A stretch of DNA of 64,000 bases from Dendrobium chrysotoxum (Eukaryota; Streptophyta; Magnoliopsida; Asparagales; Orchidaceae): assembly GCA_019925795.1 (NCBI GenBank), contig CM034307.1, positions 37,473,201 to 37,537,200 on the forward strand. Direction: 5' to 3'. This document shows, in pieces, positions 34,001 through 45,058 of the stretch. A model generated the notes under the pieces. The model did not search any database and was not told where the DNA came from. It saw only the letters and a program-made list of their open reading frames with translations. The position numbers were made by a program, and so were the translations under genes. Numbering within the stretch: position 1 is the stretch's first letter; each line of letters starts with the position of its first letter.

Positions 34001-35913
34001 CTTCAAGCATGCAAAAAATCAAATGGTGATGCTATGAATGGAAATCAAAGAACAAAGAAACCAAAGAGCATAATTCGATGAAATACTATTTGAGTTTCAC
34101 TTGACAAGGAAGGGCTTCGTTGAGCCAAGCAAATGCTTAGGTTAGTGTAGACTTAACACCTAGCTCAACAAAGAGGTATCACCAATAAGAGGTTGGGATA
34201 TCTAGACAAGTCATCTTGATATATTCTATTTTGAATTACAATTTCTTTATCCGTGGAAGCTATTTAAAGGCCTTCTATACGTGTGATGATTTAGGGGTTA
34301 ATACCTAGTCTCCTCTACAAGTGACCATGATCTCCCTCTCCCCTCGTCGCCTCTTCCACCTCCCTCTTACTCAATAACAATACTTGGAACATTAGTGGTT
34401 AACATTCAGTGTTGAGTGCACATTAAATGGAAAAGTTGGGTAATACTTTAATGACCAAATCCATTTGTAATCTAAAAGCCTAAGTTATTGGTGAGTACAT
34501 CAACTTGGCACTTTATACCAATAGATTTTTCAATTATCCAAGATGGGATGATACCAATAATATTATATGTCCTAACAAACATCTGCTCTCTCATGAGAGC
34601 TCTCCGCATCAAGCACAACTCTCCAATGACAAAAAAAAAAATTCACCATCACTTTCCATGCATCAAGAGCCCACTCAATCATATGAAGCATCTATAAGAG
34701 CTGCATACTCTTGAAACTTGCTCAACAATGATTAAAGAAACAAACACCCATCAAAATCACAAACCACATAATCACCCGATCCTAGACAAACCATCGTCCA
34801 TGATAACACATTTTTGGGATTGTCGATCAAAGAGATACTAATGCTAAGTTTAATACACTAGCAGTCAAACCCATTACAATCCACAAGCTGAAGCATATGA
34901 GCGATGCAACCAATTGTTATTTCTATACAAACATATTATTTAACTATCTAGTGTGGGACTAAACTCGCTCTTATAGCTGTTATGCTAACATTGAGAACTG
35001 TTTACTACATAAAAAATGTTCTTTGAACATACATCTAAAGAAAATATCATTTTTTCACTGATGTTAAGATCTATATTCCAGAAAGAAAGCACGTTAGGGC
35101 ATAGATCAACTTCTATGAAGGGCTTGCATGAAAAGACTTTGTGCGCCATAAACAACAATGGGGAAACACTTAAGCAGAAATCATAAGTAAACTAGATTGA
35201 ACTTTGGGCACACAATACGAATCACCATGCTTCATGCAAGATTGAGAGAATGTGATCGTTGTTCAGTAAAGTATATAAGAAAGCATAAAATATTAACTTT
35301 CAAACAAATATTAGCTGTAGCATAAGCAGTACCAATCATAATCGTGTTTTCCCATTTCTGCATCTAGAAAATCATCCGTTCTGATATTTCCTTTTATGGT
35401 TGATCCAACTGATAAATTCTTGATTGACCCTGAAACAACAACTAGTGAACATTAACTATTGCTACCAAATCAGAAATTCACCATTATGGTCCTTCCGTTT
35501 ACTTGACTTTCTAAATCACCAAATCAGATGCTCCAAAATCAGTTCAAATACCAACTATCACCAAATTCCAACAAAAACAATCAAAGGAATCAGAACAAAA
35601 GAAAAAAAAATGGCTAGCAATTTTAGAAGGAGAGTAACAAAGGCAAAAACAATAACAACTCTCAAAGAAAACGTTTTCATCAACTTATTTCAAACCATGT
35701 TGATCTAGAAGGTATTAGCAATCCTAATCAAATCAAACAACCTGCATAACCCTGCGGCAAATGGAAATCAATCCAAAAAAAAAAGCAACTATCGGTACCA
35801 TTCTGCACGCCGCTTTCTCCGAGCGAGCCGACCAGAGTGGCGCTGCGCTTCCTCAAAAACAGATCCAGGCCCTCTTCCCCTTCTGCGGCAATGGCGCTGA
35901 CGCCACCCCTCAT
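18685..35913 (-). CDS. Host gene: Ser/Pro/Arg-rich plant protein of the DYDWLLTPPGTP family, 5 exons
   Basis: Exons 35799-35913, 35333-35429, 25856-25979, 19767-20714 and 18685-19071 join in phase with GT-AG introns into 556 codons plus TAG. An in-frame TAG 39 nt before the ATG bounds the start. Residues 1-38 are N-terminal; KHDYDWLLTPPGTP lies at 66-79 with its Trp codon split by an intron. Residues 113-300 are basic and Ser/Pro/Arg-rich (SRPTTPSRPSTP at 162-173). DIPDFPHDTPPNLRT is at 305-319, the conserved GFGRTISKMSLDMALRHM at 411-428, and LKEDLKNTNWLHSVEDK near the C-terminus. From memory these motifs mark a plant family annotated as proline-rich, mucin-like or FLO11-like protein (At2g40070/At3g08670 type). 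No signal peptide or membrane segment is seen. A cytoskeletal role is sometimes proposed, but nothing here proves a function. Confidence 0.85.
19767..20714 (-). CDS. Host gene exon 4 (large Ser/Pro/Arg-rich exon)
   Basis: 948 bp between TCTACAG| and |GTATGT, phase 0 on both sides, residues 113-428. It starts LSASQSENGHSARPIRSSSV and ends SKMSLDMALRHM. The exon is less AT-rich than its introns and free of stops over 316 codons, unlike every transposon frame in the window. Confidence 0.9.
20803..21065. mobile_element. Foldback MITE in host intron 3
   Basis: The 5' ~70 bp (CATATCACTTTATTTCATGC...) and the reverse complement of the 3' ~90 bp (CATACCACTTTATTTCATTC...) align, with shared blocks CTAAAATTTTAATATTACAT and CTACCAC. 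Total 263 bp, no ORF. No clean target duplication is seen, so the superfamily is undetermined. Confidence 0.6.
21066..23940. other. Intron 3 sequence without recognised genes
   Basis: AT-rich intron with no supported ORF or element boundary. A (CT)n microsatellite lies at 22976-22995. Confidence 0.5.
23957..25370 (-). mobile_element. 5'-truncated RTE LINE fragment, split by a hAT-like element
   Basis: 23960-24297 and 25280-25370 are collinear with the 3' end of the full-length LINE at 27529-30695, from the CCTTTATCCCACTACGTGGG block through TGCAACACTTAACTTA. The insertion is flanked by an imperfect direct repeat CACCTAATTTGA(T/C)CA (23943-23956 and 25373-25386), a likely target duplication of about 14-16 bp. 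The 5' part is missing, as is usual for LINEs. Confidence 0.8.
24298..25271. mobile_element. Non-autonomous hAT-like element nested in the LINE fragment
   Basis: 974 bp bounded by terminal inverted repeats CAATGTTTAAAATTGC... and CATTGTTTAAAATTGC... (20 of 21 bp identical) and by the 8-bp direct duplication CTACTCAT (24290-24297 and 25272-25279). An 8-bp duplication and a CANNG start are hAT hallmarks. Subterminal regions hold many GAGGCG/CGCCTC palindromic motifs such as GAGGCGTAAGCCTC. No transposase is encoded. Confidence 0.85.
25856..25979 (-). CDS. Host gene exon 3
   Basis: 124 bp between TTATAG| and |GTATGA. The first base completes Trp; then LLTPPGTPIFPSSDSSENQL through SRASR. The family hallmark WLLTPPGTP forms only when exons 2 and 3 are joined, which strongly supports the model across a 9.35-kb intron. 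Confidence 0.9.
27777..29258 (-). pseudogene. RTE LINE reverse transcriptase region
   Basis: 29258-28866 carries the lead-in (LKKMKGGKAVGPDDIPIEVW), then a break. 28754-27777 holds the core: QFGFMPGRSTMEAI, MIFIDLEKAYDKVPREVLW, GLHQGAALS and the catalytic FADD box in PWCMLFADDILLVD, followed by the thumb-like FRYLGSIVQSDGEID. An upstream 85-codon piece (29566-29309) in another frame links it to the endonuclease. At least three frame breaks are visible. Confidence 0.9.
29637..30485 (-). pseudogene. RTE LINE endonuclease domain
   Basis: A 282-codon open stretch with the endonuclease/exonuclease/phosphatase fold motifs: IRIGTWNIGSLTGK, ILCIQETKW (catalytic Glu), VFIGGDLNGHVD (Asp and Asn), TQIDYFLIRK and TQHRLLVLDL (His). 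It resembles plant proteins annotated as craniofacial development protein 2-like, which are RTE LINE products. It would nick target DNA to prime reverse transcription. The frame breaks after it. Confidence 0.88.
32133..33560 (-). repeat. Solo gypsy LTR in host intron 2 with internal duplication
   Basis: It aligns with the LTR at 2966-4050 from TGTGGGC through (G/A)CCATCATCG to TAGAGGATC, but no primer site or internal sequence follows, so it is a solo LTR. It is longer because a 323-bp segment is tandemly duplicated (units starting 32338 and 32661), plus a ~60-bp third partial copy at 32602-32660. The outer end is approximate and no target duplication was found. Confidence 0.65.
35333..35429 (-). 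CDS. Host gene exon 2
   Basis: 97 bp between TTTCAG| and |GTACTG. It encodes SIKNLSVGSTIKGNIRTDDF to KHDYD plus two bases of the Trp codon. The first intron is 369 bp. Confidence 0.85.
35799..35913 (-). CDS. Host gene exon 1 (coding part)
   Basis: 115 bp, from ATG at 35913 to AATG|GTACCG. It encodes MRGGVSAIAAEGEEGLDLFL and ends in VQN plus one base. GC-rich, as plant first exons often are. Phase 1 matches exon 2. Confidence 0.8.
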
Positions 35914-36072
35914 CGATCCACCGGCGGCCGGTTCGACGACGATCCTGGTCTAGCTCCGATCTGCAATAGAGCAAGCTCTAGAATTCTGTGTGCGTGAGAG
36001 AGCGACAGAGAATAAAAATGGAGGGAGAGCTCATAGATCTGCGGAGAGGGAACGAGACTGAGTCTTCTTTGG

Positions 36073-36089
36073 TGAATATATTTATTAAT
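36073..36089 (-). promoter_or_regulatory. Candidate TATA box of the host gene
   Basis: The minus strand reads GATTAATAAATATATTC, an A/T-rich TATA-like stretch about 160-175 bp upstream of the ATG. It is followed by a CT-rich leader typical of plant 5' UTRs. Confidence 0.3.
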
Positions 36090-38269
36090 CCCGTCGTTAA
36101 CCGGACGTAAGTCATCTTAACGGGAGGAATTATAAATGGATCACTCCCAAGATAAATCTAACGAGCAAATTTTCTTTCTTTTTTATTTTTTTATCCTGTC
36201 CGCCTCCAACTGATGGGACCTAAGTCAATAAAAAGGGTTACCTATTTATGTCTATAACAAATTAAAAAAATTATAAGATTTCTAATGTGACTTTTTTTAA
36301 AAAGGTCTGCATTATATTTTCAATTTGATGAAATTTCTATAAACAACTCATTAGAGGCATTTGAGAAAGTGTTGTTTATCATTTGATTTATTTTGACATT
36401 TTTGCAATTAATAATTGATACTTTATAAAAAAAAAATTATTTGATGTAGAGTAATATTTAAATAAAAAAATTTTCGTAATCCTAGTTTAAATGAGTCTAG
36501 TAGAAGAACTTGATGAGATGAATCCAATGAACATAATTTTGCTGCATTCTGACTTTATGAATGTACCCAAATGATAAGGAAATATTTTATGATCAAAGGA
36601 ATTGATGTAGGACATTCAATGGAGTTTTTTGTATTTGAGCTATATTTATAAAGATTGACACTCAAAAATATAAATAAACTACTTGTCTCTACATGAAGGA
36701 AGGTGGAATTGAAGATGAGGAAGTGAGAGCTCAGAGACTTCTCAAAGCTATGCCCGATCACTCGAACCACTATCATTCGACTACCACCATTGAGCCTCCA
36801 TCTACCTTCACTCGACTGTGGTCTTATAATAGCCCGTATTTTGACTCAAATAAATAATTTTTTTTTAATCATTTTAAATCCAAATCACAAATCGTATCCG
36901 TCATAAGATAGATATTATTGCGTTTTAATTATAATATTTTTTTCATAATTTTGTGGCACTGGTGTAAATCTTTAATAAATTAACACCTATCAGTATAAAT
37001 GGAAATTTTGGGACCGTTAGTTGCCCATTTTACAAACCAATTTCACCAAAATTTTTTAAATAAAATGAGCTAATTTATGGATATTTTTCTATAATTTTTA
37101 AAATCCCAAAAAGATTTATATGAATTTTATATTAAAATTTTGATTAAATTATATAATTATATTATTATTTTATTAAAATATCATAATTCATTATCTTTAA
37201 ATCATTAAAGCCATTTTATTCTTCTCAAATTTGATAGGGGAAAAAAAGGAAAATTTAGAGAGAAATGTGAGGAGAGAGAAAAAAAACTAGAGTTTGGAGG
37301 TCGTAGAGTGATTTTCATCAGTCGACCCTTTTGGGAAATTTGCTCATCTCACTGTAAGGAATCATTTTCCTATTTTTTATTTCAATGATTTAATTTTTTT
37401 ATATTTTTTGATCAAATTTATATTTTTGTTACTGAAAAATAAGGATAATTTTGTATTGGTAAAATTTTCACCCATAACTTTTGGTATATGATAAATATTG
37501 TCAATATGAGCATTTTGACTGAAATATATTGAATTTTTATAGGTTAAATTGAAAGTTATGATTTTTTGAATTAAATACAAAGTAGATAAATTTGATAGAT
37601 TTCCCTGCATTATTTATTATTATATTTCATATATGATATTGACTTACATTACATAGAAAATATAGTGTTCGCATGTAAGTAAAGAAGGCTAGCTGTTAAC
37701 ACTATAATGAATATAGGTTAGCTCTTAAAATATAATACCATGCGCAAGAGGGAGGGCTTACTAGCTTTCCTTTAAATAAAAGGTTGGTGGTGTAATTTTA
37801 GTTGTAGCTTGTAACCGAATGACCGAATTACACCAATGGGTGGTGATGATTCTTAAATAATTATTAAAAGCACCTGTAAAAATAAATGATTAAAATAAGA
37901 TAAAATTAATAGATTGATTTTTATAACAGATAACAAATGTAAGGAAGAAAACACCACATTAAAGTTGCATGTCCTGCCTGGATTTTCATAATTATACCCA
38001 TAATGATATTTATCATATAGTACATTAAACTGATTGATATATATGACTAAACTTGTACTAACATTAATATTAATATAACATAGCATAGCATACTAACATG
38101 GCTTATTGAGTGATAGTCTTCTTTACTTTTTTTATAGTTTGATAGTTGATGGGTCTTTTTTGACTTTACTGATCATATTAATTTTATTATTAATTTTTAA
38201 GATTTTAATTACTCATTTTAAATAATGATTGATATTAATTAGAACTGAACATACATATTAATTTTTGCA
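36090..38269. other. AT-rich upstream flank of the host gene
   Basis: No supported gene. Parts from about 36830 to 37350 look like gypsy LTR relic (purine-rich GAGAGAG block near 37260), but boundaries cannot be set. Confidence 0.35.
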
Positions 38270-39180
38270 TTTAACACCCCTTGCATGTGTCTTGGAATGT
38301 CTACATGTGTGTTAATGTTAAATCTATTCTGAAGCAGGTCCTAGGGATCTATTTGCATGATTGAGAAATCTAAATTTTTTCTCCTAAGGCATTGCGACAT
38401 CATGCTTCTGTCTTTTGGCCAAAATAAATCAGTGCTACGATGTAGCATCTTCTAATGAGGAGTGTTGTGGTGCGCAGGTTTTGCCATAGTGCCAAGCTCA
38501 TTTTTTATTAAATATCCATTTTTACTATTAAAAAAGCCATTTTTCACCCTTAGGCAGTATGTTAGAGAGAGAGGAGGGATTGTAGATGGAGAAAGATAGT
38601 GAATCAGTAGCAATATCAACAGTATTAATGCTTGTTTATTTACTTTTAGTTCACAATCTATTTTATTTTAAATATCTGTAATTAATATCATGCTTAGTCC
38701 AATACATTTTTTATGAACTGCTTTTACATTCAATTAAATGCAAAATAAATAAATTATATAAAAATTTAGATCGGTGGATGTGACATGCGGAGTTGTGTTA
38801 GCTCACATCTATTCTATAATCTATTTCAAGTTAGGAGAAAAGGAAAGAGCCCGTTGAGTGGCTGAGTTCGAGAATTGATATGTTTGAGTTTATATAGGTA
38901 TTTTCTTAATTTTTGTACCATCATGGTTTGTTCTATTTTATTTATTTTATCCTAGTTTGTGTAGTCATATAGTTTAGTGTAGATATTGTATATATATGTT
39001 GATGATAAATAAAAAGAAATTTTTGGATGAGTTTTTTTTTTTTTGTTTATTGAATTAATTAGAAGCTATGTGGTATGTATGATTTATTATAAGAACTCTA
39101 AAATTTCCGCAAAACTTAGATCTTGGGTTGGCCAGTCTCAATCCAACACAGTATGACCTGTCTATATTATGCCCTAAGAT
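38270..39180 (+). repeat. Gypsy LTR fragment related to the right-edge element
   Basis: Shares with 61090-62770 the order CTACATGTGTGTT, a segment with short GTGCTACGATG-type motifs, a GTGTTAGCTCACA block (38796) and the end GATCTTGGGTTGGCC ... TATGACCTG (39119-39162). Diverged and without internal sequence. Confidence 0.5.
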
Positions 39181-39561
39181 CTATTATGAAAGAATTTCAT
39201 CTCTTTCTTTGGATATTCATATTATTATTTATTTTCACTTAATAGTCGATACTCATTTATAACTTGATCATTACCAACTATAGCTGATTAAATGTATTCA
39301 GAAAAAATATAAACAACAGAAAACATAATTATATTACTACTATTAATATTTACTTCCTAATTCAAAAGTTAAAGGTCTAAAATAATATATACAATAGCCA
39401 CTATAGGCTACAAAAGAATATATAAAATTAAAAAGCTAAAAATAGAACTAAACTAGCATCATTATCTACCCTCACACTACAGGCTCCTTACATTTACCTG
39501 AAATCATATAAAATTACATAATGAGCATAAAGTCTAACATGTAACTAAAATCTTACAACTA

Positions 39562-39657
39562 AAATCAATGCACAAAAAGAGAAATATTATTTTGTAAATC
39601 ATGTATATATATATGCATGATTTACAACATAATATTTCTCTTTTTGTGAATTGATTT
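39562..39657. repeat. Near-perfect 42-bp inverted repeat (hairpin)
   Basis: Arms 39562-39603 and 39616-39657 are reverse complements with two mismatches, separated by a 12-bp TA-rich loop. The arm contains CACAAAAAGAGAAATATTAT and GTAAATCATG. Confidence 0.85.
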
Positions 39658-41559
39658 ATTAGTATATTTCATATTACATCTCCATCTATCACTTACATCA
39701 ATTATATCCATTATCAATCTCAATCATACATCAGTCTTTATTTGTTAATCAATCACTAAAATTGTCTTTATCATTTAATTAGTTTCATTCAATCAATCAA
39801 TCTCATTATTCATTCTATCTTATTAGTTAATCAGTTATATTAACAAAAAAAGTTGCATCAGTATTATAATCATTTATCAGTACTATCTATCATATATTAA
39901 TATTATTATTACTCTTATCATTTACCAGATATTCATATGAGAATATCTTAATCTTGATCTTGTACTTATGACTCTCATATCAGTCTCTAGCTTTTTATTA
40001 CTCTCAATCAATGAATCGTGTAGATCAATCTCCAGCTCTTTATGAATCATGTATCAATCTCCAGCTCCTGATGCCTCCCATGTGGATCTTGAGGGTATCA
40101 CTTAGGGTTATGATGTCATGCCCCAAAATTAAATTTAAAAGAATTATTCTTTTTTATCTTTAAATAATTACATCAATGACCACCAGAGCTATCTAAATTT
40201 TTTATCAATAATAAAGTAGAAGCAAAAATCATTCTATTTATCCAAACATCAATACACATCTGTATTTATACTCTCAAAACTCATATATAATAGCTAGGAG
40301 TTATACAATCACATCATATAATTTATATGCTATTGACTATAAAAGTATAAATAAATAAATAATAATAATCTTCCGAATCCTATCTCTACTCATTCTCACA
40401 CTCCTAATCATCTGCCCTAATCTGAATTCATTTAAATCATATATAATGAGCTAAAAAGCCCAACAGTTCATCAAATTCTATAACTGAACTCAAAGCACGA
40501 TAAAGAAGTAGTATGCATGGCATCAATCAGCTCATAATACTAGCAGTCAATATGATCATAAATTTGTGCAGAAAGAGTAAACACATATAGTAATAGTAAA
40601 TTTTGTAAAATAACAAAAATGGTAAGGAAGCCATTAAAATGGTGCAGTATAGAAAAAGTAGAATCGATAAACTAGTAAATTAATAAATTTATAGATCAGT
40701 AAATCAGTATGGTGGTTGAATTAGTAAGCAGTAAATAATCCTTCTCAAATTAAATGTCATAGTAGTAAGGAAATTATGTAAATCAATAAACCAAAAGCAT
40801 CTATAAAAACTATCAGAATCTATAATAATGTAGTACATTCAAATCAGTATACACATGAGGTTCAATCATTCTATATCAGTATCCAATAAGTATCTTATAT
40901 CACATACTCGCATCATGTGCTTAGTATCACAAGCTCATTATAAAAATTATGCGTTCAATAATAGTAAACCAATAAATAGTGATAGTGAATCAGTAGCAAT
41001 ATCAATAATATCCATAAAATCAGTGGATGAGTAAAAATAATACAGTAACAGTAAAATGATAATCAGTAAAATAGTACAACAGTACAATAACAGTAGTGTA
41101 GTAATATACATTTTAGTAATAACACTAAATAAATAAGGAGTTCTAACATATGTGGTATTTTTAGTAGTCGATAATCAGTAATCAATAACTCTTGGATCAA
41201 TAAATATAGTTGTCACTCCTTGACAGTAGGCATAATAATAACTCCTTATAACTCCTAATCACTATATCATGTGAATCATTTAAGGATAACACCAAATCAT
41301 AGCATTTAAAGGAAAGCCCATTAGCCCGTCATTATATAAAGGTCAGCCAATCTTCAACCAACATAGTAAAATTGGCCTTTACTTATCCCCACGCATACTA
41401 TTATCATAGTAGTATAACAACAATAACAACCAACAACTCAATCACATGCTTATATTCATTCGTAATACTTATATTATCAGTATGCTTATATTAAATTACT
41501 AACATTTCTGTTATATAAATTGTATAAAATATAGTAACTTTCATTTTGCCCAATCAAAT
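39658..41559. other. Low-complexity AT-rich region
   Basis: Rich in ATCAGTA/AATCAAT-like short repeats, for example near 39780-40020 and 40680-41200. No gene is supported. TCAATCTCCAGCTC occurs twice near 40027 and 40053. Confidence 0.4.
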
Positions 41560-41879
41560 CACACAATCAACAAGTCAAAATATCCAGAATAATCAATACT
41601 ATAACATATAATAAGTTATGTGGTAAAAGTTCACTAAATCTAGGAAAAATATAATAAATTCAATTTAGAATAATCAGATGCTCAAAATCAAAATCTTTGA
41701 AAGCAGAGATAGGATAAAATTCACCTACATTGATATGAGAAATTTTCATAAAAATGGAGAAATAATTTGATGACTAAAAATCCAAATTTCTTTTTCTCTC
41801 TCCTCCTTCCCTCCCCCTTTTCTTTCTTCTTTCCATGTCAAGCCAGAGCTCTGAGGCATAAGAGAGGTAGTTGAGTGGA

Positions 41880-41910
<31 letters not shown>

Positions 41911-43080
41911 AGTGGGTAGCACCGCAACACCACTAGACAGCACAACAACACTGCATAATGAATTCAACATTAATGTAGAACATAGTCTTTAATGGTGTGA
42001 TGGTGATTTCTAGCACAGCTATGCTCAAGACCAAGCACCGCAACACTCAAAGGAATAACATCGTTGCATTGTAGTTCAAAAAATTCAAATTTTTATTTTA
42101 AATTTATTTTCAAAAGATTGGGTTGTTACATATTATATCATATATCTGATATCAATTAGTATATCTTTTCACCACACCTTATGGTATTTCATATCAGTCA
42201 TTCAGCTTCCCAATTCTATACACATGTGTCAATTATTCCATCTTATCTTATCAGATTCATACCAATATCAATATTAAATTCCAATACATATCAATTATTT
42301 TAGCACATATTATATTCCAGTGTTATCATATCAAATCATAGTCCATCACTTTTAACCCATTTTCAATATAAATTTTCCTACTCAGTTCACACAAAAAATT
42401 TTATACATATATTTAACGAGTAAAAATATAATAAAGTCATATTAAATTGTTCGGAATGATTAAATATATAATGTATAAAAAGTTACATGGTAAAAGATTA
42501 TGAAATCAAGAGATACTATATTTTTAGCAGATTTAGGAGAGAGAAATAGAAATCAAAACTATAAAAAGCAGGAGTAAGAGTATAATTACTCAATACAATC
42601 AGAACAAATTTTGTAATAGGAATGATGGACAAAAATTCCCTAGAGTGCTTCCTCTCTCTTCTCTTTATCCTCTCGTCTCTCATCTCTATATCCTTTCCTC
42701 TCTCCCTTCTCTTCTTCTTCTTCTTCTTCTTCTTTCCCAATAAAGCAAGCGACGTAAGTGAGGGAGGGAGTGCAATTGCTAAGATTTTTAGATTAAATAT
42801 ATATATATTAAAATTCATTTTAGTGCCTGGCAATGTGGTGCTCCATAATACAGTGCTTCCACATTGTATATTGAATCCAGAATTACTGTAGAGCATAGCA
42901 TTTAATGCCATGGCAGCAATTACTGGCATTACTACACTCTCAAGCAAAGCACCACCATGCTCACAAGCATAGCATTGTGACGCTCCAGTTCAAACAAAAA
43001 TTCTATTTTTTTTTAAATTATAATTATCATGTTATTATAATATGTCTATGAGTCATATCATGTTGGGTTGTGACACTATC
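41560..43080 (-). repeat. Two tandem gypsy-LTR-like units, minus orientation
   Basis: 41580-42130 and 42430-43020 share the same order: ACATGGTAAAAG-type stretch, a TC-rich tract (41795-41835 and 42650-42735), an AT-microsatellite (41881-41907 and 42798-42810) and then TTTTAGTG followed by GTGCT/AGCAC-type motifs. The units are about 860-900 bp apart and diverged. Short ORFs here come from the TC-rich tract. Confidence 0.5.
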
Positions 43081-43540
43081 ATCCTTCAATCACCATTACC
43101 TAATTATCATCCTACGACTATCATCGCTTAATTGTAATATTTCTGAAAGTTCGATAGGGATGTTAAGCCCTGATGAACTAGTTCCGAGGCTAACCAAGAG
43201 GGGGGTGAATTGGTTATTTAAAAATTCGAGAGCAACATCAAAAATCTTTTCTATGATATGCAGCAGAAATAAGTAAATACTCAAATGAAAAGACTAAACA
43301 CAAATTTCACCCAAGCAGATAATCACAAAAAATTAAAGTGCAGAAAGTAATCAGAAAGAACACACCAGATTTTTATAGTGGTTCGGTCAACCTGACCTAT
43401 GTCCACTCCCCAGAGCCTCCCCTCAGGCTATTGCACTAACTCAAAGTGTCTCTCCTTTTGCTCCCACAGCAAGGCGGAGAAGCCTGTACAAAAACCTCCT
43501 TTCTACCGACACGGTGAGACAGAGAACCCAACCTCCTTTT

Positions 43541-43594
43541 GCTTCCTCCTGAAGCAGGCAGAGAACCTCGGACTCCTTTCGCTTCCTCCTGAAG
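43541..43594 (-). promoter_or_regulatory. Leader hairpin repeats in R/U5 of element 2, 3' LTR
   Basis: In element sense, GCTTC-AGGAG-GAAGC (43541-43555) and CTTC-AGGAG-GAAG (43582-43594) sit in repeats of TTCTCTGC + hairpin + AAAAGGAG. The 5' LTR has two full GCTTC-AGGAG-GAAGC copies at 51841-51855 and 51881-51895. Same architecture as element 1, with different stems and the same loop. Confidence 0.55.
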
Positions 43595-43879
43595 TGAGCA
43601 GAGAACCCCGGATCTTCTTGCGAACGATCCTCTCACAAAGAACACCAACACGACGAAAGATGACGAGCGGAGAAGATGACTCTGATCCTTGCTTGGAGCA
43701 ACCTTTGTGAACCCCTCACGAACTCCCCCTCACAAGATCCTCTCTCTCGCTCCCAAACTCTCTCTCTCTAGGGTTTCTCTGGAAAGGAAAGTGGCAAAAA
43801 GATTTTTCTTGTTGAAAGAAAAAGATCTTTTATAGGAGGGCTCAAAATTTGCCCTAAATCTCAACTGGTCGGCCTAGAT

Positions 43880-44530
43880 TGTCCAGGACGATCGATAAAT
43901 CATCCTGTACGATCAGTTCAAAATCAACTGTTTTAGCCTGGACGATCTGGCTCTTCTAGACGATCAGTAGAAAAAGTTATTCATATCGTCCGGGACGATT
44001 AGTGTAAATTGAGGAATTTCGTCTAGAAGACCGCTCTGGTCATCCAGAGAAACTTATGCTGGATGACCCAAAAATGACTTTATCGTCCAGGACGATCTGG
44101 ATACCATCCTGTATGTACGATTAGTTCAAAATGTGCCCAAATCATCCTAAGCACCGCTCTGGACGTACAGCTGAAACACACTAGACGATCAGGATCATCC
44201 AAGATGATCCTGCGATCGTCCAGGATGATATGATCGTATCAATCAAGTATTAATTACTTTTCTTTATTACCAGAGTAATTTAGGCATGATTGTACTGGAT
44301 CGTCCAGGACGATACACGTATCGTTCAGGACGATTAGACCAAATATTTTAAAATAAAAATTTGCCTAACTTGATCTGGCGACTGAGAATTTTTGATTTGA
44401 GCATATCGTCCCGTACAATGCAATGATCGTCCAGGACGATCTGCTTAATCAGACACACTTAATTTGGTTTCCCTAATTAGGGTTTTTATTTTTATTTAAT
44501 CATCCAGCATGATGTGACTATCGTCCAGGA
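43880..44530 (-). promoter_or_regulatory. U3 palindrome array of element 2, 3' LTR
   Basis: Sister of the array at 52160-52850. Perfect ATCGTCCAGGACGAT copies occur near 44082, 44299, 44426 and 44520, with many one- or two-base variants between them. Confidence 0.7.
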
Positions 44531-45058
44531 CGATCTGAACAAAAACTTAAACAGAAACTCTAATTCACTCAAGCTCTCCCCCTGAGTGTGTGTGTGCAAG
44601 GTTACTTAGTTAGGGGATCAGTTACATTACAATTGACTCAAGAAAAAAAAATAGTACACTTAGACACACTTGGACCCGATCTTGAGTTGGCTTGAGTTGC
44701 TCGTGATTTTTTTGTGCATAAAATGGGTTAGCCAAGCAAAACATAATAGAAACATGTTTGTCATCATCAAAACCAAATTTGCAACAATCTCCCCCTTTTT
44801 GATGATGGCAAACATATGTGCAGTAGTTTGAAAAATAAAATAACTAGGAGATCGAAAAATAATTTTTTTAAATTTCATTGAACAATCAGAGTAGTATAGG
44901 AAACACAAGTATAAAATATAACAAGAATAAAAACTACTACAACTGACTCCCCCTTTTGACATCACAAAAAGGAGGAGGGCAAACAGAACCAATAGAATCA
45001 ACAGTATAAATAAAATAGTGCAAATAAAATACAGAACCAACAGCTACAAAACATAACA

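Larger units (their letters stand above)
25980..35332. other. Host intron 2 (9.35 kb), repeat-filled
   Basis: Contains the full-length LINE (27529-30695) and a solo gypsy LTR (32133-33560). The stretches 25980-27509, 30715-32132 and 33561-35332 are AT-rich with no supported gene or element. Confidence 0.7.
43144..44786 (-). repeat. 3' LTR of copia element 2
   Basis: Collinear with the 5' LTR, 1,643 bp. At least ten ATCGTCCAGGACGAT-like palindromes lie at 43880-44530, all upstream (in element sense) of the TATA box at 43824-43834. Confidence 0.88.

Noticed and set aside
35424..35708. 94-codon plus-strand ORF in host intron 1
   Set aside because: Antisense to the intron, low complexity, no homology recognised.
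42516..42947. 143-codon minus-strand ORF and 89-codon plus-strand ORF
   Set aside because: Frames kept open by the TC-rich tract of a gypsy LTR relic; low-complexity Lys/Arg or Phe/Leu runs.
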